The notes: generated by a model not told the origin, from the letters alone. 6,949 nucleotides of DNA from Candidatus Woesearchaeota archaeon (GCA_016185915.1 JACPMP010000096.1:1-6949); one strand, 5' to 3'; positions 1 to 5,648 are shown, counted from the stretch's first letter. Program-made: numbers and translations.

Positions 1-405
1 AGAGACAGAGGCACTTTCAGCAAGGTAAAAGACATCTGCTCTGCCTGAAACAACCCCATTGACAAAACTTACACCTTCAACTGATTTAATAATGGTTATA
101 TCTTTATTTGTCAAATTTTTGGCTTTTGATGTTATTGATGAATCAGACATTCTATGAAGACCACCTCCACCAAATCCTCCTCTAAATCCTCCAGAAGCTC
201 TTTCAAAACCAGGCGAAACTGTAATTAAATCCGCCCCTAATCCGCTTAATCTTTCCTCCACATTTACCTGAGCGCCCTCACCAATAGAAACTATTGCAAC
301 TATTGCAGCCACTCCTATAACAATTCCAATAATTGTAAGCCAGCTTCTTAATTTGCTGTGCAGCAGAATGTTTAAAGCCAGCTTGAAGGATTTTCTGAAT
401 CTCAT
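1..405 (-). CDS. MacB/FtsX-like ABC transporter permease, N-terminal part (runs off the window)
   Basis: The reverse strand from 405 to base 1 is open for 135 codons with no stop, so the C-terminal part of the gene lies outside the window. The protein starts with a basic cytoplasmic stretch (RFRKSFKLALNILLHSKLRS). A hydrophobic helix follows at about residues 22-40 (WLTIIGIVIGVAAIVAIVS), then SIGEGAQ and LGADLITVSPG. That order and these words are typical of the first TM helix and start of the extracytoplasmic domain (MacB_PCD) of MacB-type permeases. A glycine-rich run at about 72-82 (GGFRGGFGGGG) is an oddity in the external domain. The start ATG (405-403) overlaps the stop of the upstream surface-protein gene as ATGA, so the two are translationally coupled. 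It presumably pairs with the ATPase at 1820-2533. MacB-type systems move substrates across or out of the membrane by mechanotransmission; the substrate here is unknown. Confidence 0.87.
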   Translation of the reverse strand, partial: MRFRKSFKLALNILLHSKLRSWLTIIGIVIGVAAIVAIVSIGEGAQVNVEERLSGLGADLITVSPGFERASGGFRGGFGGGGLHRMSDSSITSKAKNLTNKDITIIKSVEGVSFVNGVVSGRADVFYLAESASVS

Positions 406-1715
406 TTCTTTCTTTTAACAATATTCAATATTCTATCTCTCCACTCCTTTTTTCTATAAAGAACAAAACCTAATCCCAAAACAATAATTATTGCTGAAAC
501 GTAAAATGTCTTGCTCTGCCACCAGCCTGTTTGCTGCCTTGTTGGGAGATGGCTCATCGCTTGTGTATTTTCCCCGGAAGCTGTCCTGAATTGTATTGGA
601 ACATTCTTTTCAACACTTCTTCTCTCTCCTGTTGTGTCAGTATAATCTATAATCACCTTGAGATTATTGTTTCCGATCCCAGTTTGGTTTCTTAGCCTTT
701 GCATGTCTTGTTGTGAAGGCCTTTGCCCACTCTGTCTGCTGGAGTTTGCCATTCCGCTTGAGACTATCTGGAATGAAACAATTGTATAGTCCCCTTTGTC
801 AAGATTTCCTATTATGGCAGAATTGCTTCCGGTAACTCTAAAACCAGCTTGCTCTGGTATCCTAACTGAAACTGATAAAGCAGGATTGTTTCCTGTATTT
901 GCAACTGATAATGATGTTTGCCCTTGCGTGCTTTCAGAGAATGCAACGTCAAAATCTGTCTCGCCGCCAACAAAAACCCCTGCTTTTGTTTTTATTACTG
1001 TTGATGTTGAGTTTGTAGCCTCATATTTTAAGTTTAAATCCAAAGCGTATAAGCCGGGTTTTGCATTCACATCTGCAATTACTGTATATTTTAGCTCTAT
1101 AGAATCTCCAACATCCAAGTATTTAATGTATTTTGTGTCGTCAGAAAAAACAGGCAATATAACACCATTAGACTCTGACCAAGAAAATACAAGATTTTGC
1201 AGAGGAGCACTTCCTATGTTTGTGATAGTGAACTTCATTTCTGTTTCTTTACCTGGCTCAAGCTTTGCTTTGTCAACATAGATAATTTGAGCAAATTCCT
1301 TGCTTGTCACATCTATATTGAAGCTTACAGTAATCCCTTCCTCTTTGCCTTGCCTGTACCTTACTTTCAGCTCGTGCTTGCCTTTCACAGCATCTTTGTC
1401 AATTTTTAGTTTATATTGGGCATTGATGTAATTTTTAGCTGTTTGATAAGCATATAAAGTGCCCAAGTTTTGCAAAGCTGGACCATCTATAACTGTGAAT
1501 GGATAATTTTGTACAACTTCAATTTCAAGATTTTGCACAGTGCCGCCGCCAATATTTTCAACCCTCAATCTTAATTCCATTGTGTCACCTGCTCTGGCGG
1601 GTGTTGGGTCTTGGTTTAGCAATGTCACTTTTATTATGGGTGATTCAGACTCTGCTGCATTAACAACAGTTAGCATAACTAAAAATAAAACAATGCTTAA
1701 AATTATCTTCTTCAT
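402..1715 (-). CDS. COG1361-type secreted surface protein with C-terminal membrane anchor
   Basis: This 437-residue protein starts at MKKIILS. I chose the ATG at 1715 because an AGGAGG lies 9 nt upstream; an ATG further upstream directly abuts or precedes that motif. Residues 1-20 form a signal peptide (basic start, hydrophobic core, VNAA end). Three Ig-like/CARDB-like beta-sandwich segments follow, at about 25-137 (with NQDPTPARAGDTMELRLRV), 148-242 (LEPGKETEMKFTITNIG) and 250-380. A Ser/Gln/Asn-rich linker lies at about 319-349. A single TM helix at about 402-421 and a basic tail (KRKK) complete an extracellular protein anchored in the membrane. The family is often called 'S-layer domain-like' and is commonly encoded beside LolD/MacB-type ABC genes in archaea. 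Here it sits between the ATPase and permease genes, so an extracytoplasmic partner of the exporter is likely. Its leader contains the inverted-repeat element at 1732-1804. Confidence 0.83.
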   Translation of the reverse strand: MKKIILSIVLFLVMLTVVNAAESESPIIKVTLLNQDPTPARAGDTMELRLRVENIGGGTVQNLEIEVVQNYPFTVIDGPALQNLGTLYAYQTAKNYINAQYKLKIDKDAVKGKHELKVRYRQGKEEGITVSFNIDVTSKEFAQIIYVDKAKLEPGKETEMKFTITNIGSAPLQNLVFSWSESNGVILPVFSDDTKYIKYLDVGDSIELKYTVIADVNAKPGLYALDLNLKYEATNSTSTVIKTKAGVFVGGETDFDVAFSESTQGQTSLSVANTGNNPALSVSVRIPEQAGFRVTGSNSAIIGNLDKGDYTIVSFQIVSSGMANSSRQSGQRPSQQDMQRLRNQTGIGNNNLKVIIDYTDTTGERRSVEKNVPIQFRTASGENTQAMSHLPTRQQTGWWQSKTFYVSAIIIVLGLGFVLYRKKEWRDRILNIVKRKK

Positions 1716-1731
1716 GTCTATCATCCTCCTG

Positions 1732-1804
1732 TCAAAAACCACTTATTAAAAAAGTGGCTTTAGTTTTTCATAGTAATGTTCACCACCTTATAAGTGGTTT
1801 TTGA
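1732..1804 (-). repeat. 73-bp inverted-repeat element in the leader of the surface-protein gene
   Basis: A perfect 15-bp inverted repeat (TCAAAAACCACTTAT at 1732-1746, its complement at 1790-1804) encloses 43 bp. A second complementary pair lies inside it (AAGTGG at 1752-1757 against CCACCTT at 1783-1789), so a minus-strand transcript could fold into one long hairpin of about 23 bp with a small bulge. Four copies of the CCACTT box occur in alternating orientation. The 3' end on the minus strand (GTTTTTGACA) runs directly into the AGGAGG ribosome-binding site of the COG1361 gene. The element at 5508-5608 has the same ends. Role unknown: cis-regulatory RNA leader, protein-binding site and small mobile or recombination element are all possible. 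A run of six T on the minus strand (1753-1748) could also end some transcripts after the ABC gene. Confidence 0.72.
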
Positions 1805-1810
1805 GCATTA

Positions 1811-1853
1811 TCAGAATTTTCATTCATAAATTTTTAATTGATGAAAATTCTGA
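1811..1853 (-). other. 13-bp perfect stem-loop spanning the ABC ATPase stop codon
   Basis: TCAGAATTTTCAT at 1811-1823 is the exact reverse complement of 1841-1853, with a 17-nt AT-rich loop between. In the minus-strand transcript the 5' arm encodes part of the ATPase C-terminus (QNFH), and the 3' arm contains the stop codon. There is no T-run directly after it, so it is not a classic terminator. It may be an mRNA processing or stability element, or may separate the ATPase cistron from the surface-protein cistron downstream. Confidence 0.6.
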
Positions 1854-2533
1854 GATTTCAAAATTTGACCATCTTTTAATTGAACAATTCTTTTTGCATG
1901 GCTCGCAAGCTTCAAATCATGCGTTACCATTATGATTGTTTTGCCTTCTTTTTTCCAAAGAGTTTGAAGCAAATTCAAAACATTAGCTCCTGCTATGCTG
2001 TCAAGATTTCCAGTTGGTTCGTCTGCAAGAATAACATCAGGATTATTGGAAAGACTCCTTGCAATCGCAACTCTTTGCTGCTCTCCTCCAGAAAGCTGGG
2101 ATGGCAAATGCTCTATTCTGTCTCCAAGACCAACCTTATGCAAGATTTCTGTTGCTTTTTTCTTAGCTGTATCAGTTGGAATGTCCTGAAATTCCAGAGG
2201 AAGCATAACGTTTTCAACTGCACTCAATGTTGGAATTAAATGAAACTGCTGGAATATAAATCCGATTTTCTTGCCTCTGATTTGAGCTAATTCAGACTCG
2301 CCCAATTGTGAAATGTCTTTTGAATCAAGGTAGATTATTCCTTTTGTCGGCAAATCAAGGCACCCTACAAGATTCATCATTGTACTTTTTCCTGAGCCGC
2401 TTGCTCCAGTAATTGCCACAAATTCTCCTTGATTTATTGCCAAGCTTACACCTCTTAATGCATTTACTTCTACCTCTCCCATTTTGTAAGTTTTCCAAAT
2501 GTTCTGAAGATCTATTATTTCTGATTTTACCAT
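1820..2533 (-). CDS. ABC transporter ATPase, LolD/MacB type
   Basis: This 237-residue nucleotide-binding subunit is of the MacB/LolD exporter class. All catalytic motifs are visible: Walker A GASGSGKST (43-51), Q-loop FQQFHLIP (Q95), signature LSGGEQQ (147-153), Walker B VILADE (167-172) followed by the D-loop, and switch histidine in THD (H205). Length and the wording around the Q-loop and signature fit the family. It should sit on the cytoplasmic face and drive the permease beginning at 405. The ATG at 2533 lies about 23 bp from a TATA-like TTTAAATA, so the transcript is probably leaderless. The last ~11 residues (SQNFHQLKIYE) lie beyond the usual family end and are encoded inside a stem-loop. 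It is divergent from the winged-helix regulator, and one 21-bp operator-like repeat lies just upstream of its TATA box. Substrate unknown. Confidence 0.94.
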   Translation of the reverse strand: MVKSEIIDLQNIWKTYKMGEVEVNALRGVSLAINQGEFVAITGASGSGKSTMMNLVGCLDLPTKGIIYLDSKDISQLGESELAQIRGKKIGFIFQQFHLIPTLSAVENVMLPLEFQDIPTDTAKKKATEILHKVGLGDRIEHLPSQLSGGEQQRVAIARSLSNNPDVILADEPTGNLDSIAGANVLNLLQTLWKKEGKTIIMVTHDLKLASHAKRIVQLKDGQILKSQNFHQLKIYE

Positions 2534-2551
2534 GATATAACAAAATTTATA

Positions 2552-2559
2552 TATTTAAA
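2552..2559 (-). promoter_or_regulatory. TATA box for the ABC exporter operon
   Basis: On the minus strand TTTAAATA (within a longer TTTAAATATATAAA) is centred about 23 bp upstream of the ATPase ATG at 2533. This is an archaeal TATA-box spacing that implies a leaderless mRNA. The 21-bp repeat copy at 2568-2588 starts 9 bp further upstream. Confidence 0.6.
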
Positions 2560-2567
2560 GCAATATC

Positions 2568-2626
2568 TGAAACCAAGTGAAACGAAACGCTTTATAAATG
2601 CTTCTTGAAACCAAGTGAAACGAAAC
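2568..2626. promoter_or_regulatory. Duplicated 21-bp operator-like repeat around the regulator promoter
   Basis: The same 21 bp occur at 2568-2588 and 2606-2626, beginning TGAAACCAAG and ending GTGAAACGAAAC, with no mismatch and a 38-bp period. Each copy holds three GAAAC units spaced 10 and 5 bp apart; a seventh GAAAC follows at 2632. The first copy covers the region just upstream of the regulator's TATA box (2591-2598) and also lies just upstream of the divergent ABC TATA box. The second covers the expected start of transcription of the regulator. This layout suits repression of the regulator and joint control of both divergent units. Which protein binds is inference; the adjacent winged-helix protein is the obvious candidate. 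Confidence 0.7.
2591..2598 (+). promoter_or_regulatory. TATA box for the membrane-anchored regulator
   Basis: TTTATAAA lies between the two 21-bp repeats. Its centre is about 35 bp before the ATG at 2630, giving an expected start of transcription near 2620 and a leader of about 10 nt. A GTG at 2615 would lie upstream of that start and is therefore not the likely initiation codon. Confidence 0.72.
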
Positions 2627-2629
2627 AAC

Positions 2630-3175
2630 ATGAAACGAGAAAACCAGAAATTAAAGAATAAAAGGAAATTTTATTGGTTTGTTGCCATTTTATGCTTAAT
2701 TTACGGAGGAGTAGCGTTTATTTTATTTATCCAACAATCATATATACTTTATGTTAGAAATCAATTCACTCAATCAGATGACTTTGCAAGAAATGCAACG
2801 CAAATAGCAAGCAACAGATTCAGACCAAATTTTAGAACTTTAACCATAATTCCCCTCGTTGTAAACCTTTTTGGCGCATTAATCTCGATTTTAGCTGGAC
2901 TAAGTTTAGTTAGCATTTTAAGATCAAAAGAATCAAAGGAACTAAAAAAAGATGTAATTGAATCCATGGTGCTGCCTGATGAAAAATTAGTGATAAGGGA
3001 ATTGGAGAAAAATAATGGAGAATTGACGCAATCTGAATTAGTCAGAAAAACAGGGCTTTCAAAGGTTAAAGTTCACAGAATTGTAAAAAGGCTTGAATCC
3101 TTAGAGATTGTAAGCAAATACCCTTATGGAGTCACTAACAAGATTAAGCTGGAAAAGAGCTTGTATGAAGAATGA
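2630..3175 (+). CDS. Membrane-anchored winged-helix transcriptional regulator
   Basis: The protein has 181 residues from the ATG at 2630, chosen because the TATA box at 2591-2598 places the transcript start after an in-frame GTG at 2615. A basic N-terminus leads into TM1 (about 14-36). An extracytoplasmic loop of about 35 residues follows (37-71, containing SDDFARNATQIASNRFRPNF), then TM2 (72-97) and a cytoplasmic domain (about 110-181). That domain has the layout of a winged helix-turn-helix: DEKLVIRELEKNNGELT, then SELVRKTGLSKVKVHRIVKRLESLEIV, then a basic wing. It resembles membrane-associated HTH proteins common in archaea (COG2512-like). It is likely to sense something at the membrane and bind DNA from there. 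The perfect 21-bp repeats in its promoter suggest autoregulation and control of the divergent exporter operon. No enzymatic or ligand-binding motif is evident in the short external loop. Confidence 0.85.
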   Translation: MKRENQKLKNKRKFYWFVAILCLIYGGVAFILFIQQSYILYVRNQFTQSDDFARNATQIASNRFRPNFRTLTIIPLVVNLFGALISILAGLSLVSILRSKESKELKKDVIESMVLPDEKLVIRELEKNNGELTQSELVRKTGLSKVKVHRIVKRLESLEIVSKYPYGVTNKIKLEKSLYEE

Positions 3176-3205
3176 ACAAAATTTTCTTTTTCATTAAATA
3201 AACAT
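3176..3205 (+). terminator. T-rich convergent intergenic spacer
   Basis: The 30 bp between two convergent stop codons hold TTTTCTTTTTC on the plus strand, a plausible archaeal oligo-T terminator for the regulator gene. On the minus strand TTTATTTAATG follows tpiA, a weaker signal. Confidence 0.4.
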
Positions 3206-3970
3206 TCAAATAGATTTTATAATCTCAGCAAAGCTTTTTGCATTCAGCGAGGCATTCCCGACTAAGCCGCCGTCAATGTTTGGCATTTGCAATAATTCCT
3301 TTGCATTTTCTGGCTTCATACTTCCGCCATAGATAATCCTAACATTTTTTGCAGTTTTTTCATCAAAAGTACTTGCAAGAAAGTTTCTTATAAACTTGTG
3401 ACCTTCTTCTGCATCTTCCTTAGTTGCGGGCTTATGGTTTGGGTCGCCCCTGCTTATCGCCCATATTGGTTCATAAGCAATGCACATTTCTAAGATTTGG
3501 TTCTTGTCTATGCCTTTAAGACATTTTTCTAATTGATTTTCAAGAACATCATTTGTTTTTCCGCTTTTTCTTTGCTCTAAATTTTCCCCAATGCATAGAA
3601 TTGGCTTTAACGAATGATTTAGCGCAGCAATCACCTTCTTGTTTATTAAGAAATCATCTTCATCAAAAAATTCTCTTCTCTCAGAATGCCCTAAGATAAC
3701 GTATTCACATCCAATATCTTTAAGCATTAAGGGAGAAATTTCACCTGTATAAGCACCGCTGTCTTCAAAATGCATATTTTGGGCTCCTAATTTTATATTG
3801 CCGCTTCCTTTTAATTTATTTGCAACTGCTTGAAGCGATGTAAATGGCGAGCATACGACAATATCTACGTTTTTTTCATTACTAACTAATCTTTTAAATT
3901 CCTCAATGAAAGAAATAGCTTCACTAATGCTTTTATTCATCTTCCAGTTTGCTGCAATTAGTTTTTTCAT
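3206..3970 (-). CDS. tpiA: Triosephosphate isomerase
   Basis: This 254-residue enzyme interconverts dihydroxyacetone phosphate and glyceraldehyde 3-phosphate in the cytoplasm. The active-site set is present: N8 and K10 (AANWKMN), H95 in LGHSERR, catalytic E167 in AYEPIWAI, S217 in YGGSMKPEN, and the phosphate-binding GG in DGGLVGNASL. The length matches the bacterial/eukaryotic form (~250) rather than the shorter form (~220-230) usual in many archaea. Loop 6 is odd: after PIWAI the usual GTG lid reads SRGDPNHKPATKED, several residues longer than normal. I prefer the ATG at 3970 over a TTG two codons upstream. No clear Shine-Dalgarno is visible. The gene follows the DUF1461 gene after about 30 bp of A-rich sequence that may hold a weak promoter. 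It converges with the regulator gene, leaving only 30 bp between them. Confidence 0.96.
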   Translation of the reverse strand: MKKLIAANWKMNKSISEAISFIEEFKRLVSNEKNVDIVVCSPFTSLQAVANKLKGSGNIKLGAQNMHFEDSGAYTGEISPLMLKDIGCEYVILGHSERREFFDEDDFLINKKVIAALNHSLKPILCIGENLEQRKSGKTNDVLENQLEKCLKGIDKNQILEMCIAYEPIWAISRGDPNHKPATKEDAEEGHKFIRNFLASTFDEKTAKNVRIIYGGSMKPENAKELLQMPNIDGGLVGNASLNAKSFAEIIKSI

Positions 3971-4001
3971 TGTCAATTTTAATTTTTATTTCGCCCTATT
4001 T

Positions 4002-4655
4002 TTATTCTTTTTGTTTTTTAGACTTGAACAACAATAATGCCCCAACTAAAATAATGATTGCAGACGCTGTAATTATCCATTTTGAAATCCTTGCCCCCAA
4101 ATCCATAAATAGCTGCTCAGGATAAATCCTTGTAAGCATTTCTTTTGCCGGGTCAAAAGTGTAGGTTCCAGGTTTAAAAAATAATGTGTGAAATGATTCA
4201 AAGGTTGATGAGAAATTATAATTTATGAAAAGGAAAAGGGCTAAAGAAATTGCAACAGTCAATAACCCTCCAAAAATAAGGATTTTGCCTACAAAATTTA
4301 TTATCTTATTGTTGACTTTTAATATAAACGAGGAGATTATCAGCAATAAAACAAATAAAATTAAGAAAACATAAAGGGCAATTGTTGAAATCCTCGCAAC
4401 ATTTCTAACGTCAAATAAATGCTGCTTTTCTCTTTCATTAAATTCATTTGGCAAATCATTGCTTTTCGCCTTTATGAAATTAATAACCTTTTCATGAAGT
4501 GAAGAAGCTTGAGGCACATCTTCCTGCACTTTATATTCTAAAAATTTATCTCGATAAAATAAATCATCAAATCCAGCAAAGCTCGTCACAAGAAGAAAGA
4601 GTATAAAAGGCAAAATAAAAACAAGCAGGAACGTTGATATTGTTAAAAATCTCAT
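4002..4655 (-). CDS. DUF1461 / TIGR01906 family integral membrane protein
   Basis: This 217-residue protein has four predicted TM helices (about 5-25, 91-113, 121-145, 191-211). The family's two conserved external segments are recognisable: FNEREKQHLFDVRNV (72-86) in the first long loop and FHTLFFKPGTYTFD (155-168) followed by RIYPEQLFMD (176-185) in the second. A basic tail (KSKKQKE) ends it. Both long loops fall on the same, probably external, side. The family has no established function that I know of. The start codon comes one base after the stop of the charged 137-residue protein, so the two are very likely co-translated. tpiA follows 31 bp downstream. Confidence 0.85.
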   Translation of the reverse strand: MRFLTISTFLLVFILPFILFLLVTSFAGFDDLFYRDKFLEYKVQEDVPQASSLHEKVINFIKAKSNDLPNEFNEREKQHLFDVRNVARISTIALYVFLILFVLLLIISSFILKVNNKIINFVGKILIFGGLLTVAISLALFLFINYNFSSTFESFHTLFFKPGTYTFDPAKEMLTRIYPEQLFMDLGARISKWIITASAIIILVGALLLFKSKKQKE

Positions 4656-4656
4656 A

Positions 4657-5070
4657 TTAATTGTCCATTACAATGACTTCCTTTTCACCTTCAATGGCCT
4701 TTTTAATTGCTTCTTCAATACTGTTTATTTCTTTTTTCTTTTCAGATTTTTTGGTTTCGTATCCGCTTTCATTAAAAAGCTCTTTCGCAGCCTTGAATGG
4801 CACACTCTCTTCTTCTAAATCTTGTTTTTTTTCATTTTTTTCTTCTATTGCCACATCAAAATGGCTTGGATTTTTCTCTTTCTCATCCTTTTCTTCGTGC
4901 TTCCTCATGTAATCAGAAGAGGCACTTTTTTCTTTTGAGCCGTATTTTTGCTCATGATATTTCTTATCCTCTTTTCTGTCTTCTGAAAATGCACTGCTGT
5001 ATTTTGTAGAGTTATAGCTGCTGGAATGAATGTTCCATTTGCCCTCATCCCATAATTTCATCTTGTACAT
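4657..5070 (-). CDS. Highly charged hypothetical protein coupled to the DUF1461 gene
   Basis: I do not recognise this 137-residue protein. It is dominated by Lys, Glu and Ser, has no TM helix, signal peptide or cysteine, and looks largely disordered from about 15 to 115. The N-terminus (KLWDEGKWNIHSSSYN) and C-terminus (INSIEEAIKKAIEGEKEVIVMDN region) look more ordered, the latter as an amphipathic helix. The start is uncertain. The ATG at 5070 gives the full length. The in-frame ATG at 5061 is 22 bp from a TATA-like TATAAC (5085-5080) and would fit a leaderless transcript better. The one-base gap to the DUF1461 start argues that it is real and works with that membrane protein, perhaps as a cytoplasmic partner; that is inference. 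Confidence 0.7.
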   Translation of the reverse strand: MYKMKLWDEGKWNIHSSSYNSTKYSSAFSEDRKEDKKYHEQKYGSKEKSASSDYMRKHEEKDEKEKNPSHFDVAIEEKNEKKQDLEEESVPFKAAKELFNESGYETKKSEKKKEINSIEEAIKKAIEGEKEVIVMDN

Positions 5071-5321
5071 TGTTTTAAAGTTATATCCTTATTGGTTTTT
5101 TCAATCTGTCACTTCGTGACAAATTATTGTGCTCGGCTTTAGTTGTCTGCCACTAACTAAATCCTCGCCTATTGATTCAATACAAAATCAAAAGCGGTTT
5201 ACTTTAATCATGTCGAAAATCTTCGATTTATCGAGACTTTGCCGATAAAAGTCGCTCTCGTTTTTGATTTTGAGTTAATTTTATTGGAATATTCATTGAA
5301 TTTTGATTATTTGTTTATTGG
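5071..5321. other. Intergenic stretch with clustered hairpins, no gene seen
   Basis: No reading frame of coding quality exists on either strand; the longest ATG frames inside are around a dozen codons or fewer. The content is several inverted repeats (5107-5272, listed separately). A probable weak promoter for the 137-residue protein lies at its left end (minus-strand TATAAC at 5085-5080). Two short palindromes also occur, ATTGATTCAAT (5171-5181) and ATTCATTGAAT (5291-5301). Confidence 0.55.
5107..5272. repeat. Cluster of stem-loops downstream of the 52-codon gene
   Basis: Five inverted repeats occur in 166 bp. They are TGTCAC-TTC-GTGACA (5107-5121); TTTAGTT and AACTAAA with a 10-nt loop (5138-5161); and an 11-bp pair CAAAATCAAAA (5183-5193) with TTTTGATTTTG (5262-5272). 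The 11-bp pair encloses two more hairpins, AAATC-TTC-GATTT (5217-5229) and GACTTT-loop-AAAGTC (5235-5253). The enclosing pair with two hairpins inside would make a three-way junction. No T-run marks a terminator. This could be a structured RNA, a 3' UTR, or debris of palindromic repeats. Confidence 0.55.
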
Positions 5322-5480
5322 TTATGATGCAATCAACCCTTTCCAAACAGATTTTTTGATTTTATAGCCCTTTTTAATCAGCAAATCGGTTTCCTTACTA
5401 TTCTTTTCAAGCACCATTGCTTCAAATTCAAAATCTGGTTCCAGTCCATATAGATCCAAAAATGGATTTAATTGCTTCAT
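5322..5480 (-). CDS. Small hypothetical protein, 52 residues
   Basis: This short frame reads MKQLNPFLDLYGLEPDFEFE, then a middle with VLEKNSKETDLLIKKG, and ends YKIKKSVWKGLIAS. I do not recognise the family. Coding is supported by a Shine-Dalgarno GAGGT six bases before the ATG, a balanced composition (acidic first half, Lys-rich second half, one Trp) and a plausible upstream promoter (TATA at 5678-5685). It has no TM helix or cysteine. The predicted leader is about 175 nt and contains the 101-bp inverted-repeat element, an unusually long leader for this region. The basic C-terminal half could bind nucleic acid, but nothing specific shows that. Confidence 0.62.
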   Translation of the reverse strand: MKQLNPFLDLYGLEPDFEFEAMVLEKNSKETDLLIKKGYKIKKSVWKGLIAS

Positions 5481-5507
5481 TTTGCTACCTCTTGCACTTT
5501 TTATTTG

Positions 5508-5608
5508 TCAAAAACCACCCATCACAGATGTTTGGCATGATTACATTACAATAAATGTAGCGTGGTTTTGGACATTACAAAATTTCACTTATTATGGGTA
5601 GTTTTTGA
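5508..5608 (-). repeat. 101-bp inverted-repeat element in the leader of the 52-codon gene
   Basis: TCAAAAACCACCCAT (5508-5522) pairs with 5594-5608 at 14 of 15 positions; the single difference would be a G-U pair in RNA. The ends match the 73-bp element at 1732-1804 beyond the paired arms: both have TG before the left arm and GCAT after the right arm on the plus strand, and both are in the same orientation. The inner half of the arm differs (CCCAT here, CTTAT there), yet pairing is kept. The interior differs too and holds its own hairpin (TACATT/AATGTA around 5543-5560), a GTGGTTTTGGA box and a CACTTAT box (5586-5592). The minus-strand 3' end lies 27 nt before the ATG of the 52-codon gene. 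Role unknown. Confidence 0.7.
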
Positions 5609-5648
5609 GCATATCCAAATTCCATGCAACCTGCTTGTTACACATAAA

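Noticed and set aside
796..1281. Plus-strand open frame of 161 codons inside the surface-protein gene
   Set aside because: It is a complement-strand shadow of a gene with clear domain structure; composition and content carry no recognisable protein features.
1732..1804. MITE-type mobile element with target-site duplication
   Set aside because: The bases flanking the paired arms (TG on the left, GCAT on the right) are shared between the two copies, so they belong to the element, and no direct target duplication is evident outside them.
2568..2626. Start of a CRISPR array
   Set aside because: Only two copies with a 17-bp spacer, and the spacer holds the TATA box of a gene.
2615..2629. GTG at 2615 as start of the regulator
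   Set aside because: It lies inside the second 21-bp repeat and only ~20 bp from the TATA centre, before the expected transcript start; the ATG at 2630 fits better.
5107..5161. tRNA or other standard RNA gene
   Set aside because: The stems do not form a cloverleaf; no acceptor stem or T-loop (GTTCRA) match is visible.
1732..5608. Integron attC sites as the identity of the two inverted-repeat elements
   Set aside because: The size and imperfect palindrome fit loosely, but the ends read AAAAAC/GTTTTT and not RYYYAAC/GTTRRRY. The DNA between them holds ordinary housekeeping genes in several transcription units, and no integrase is present. Kept only as a remote alternative.
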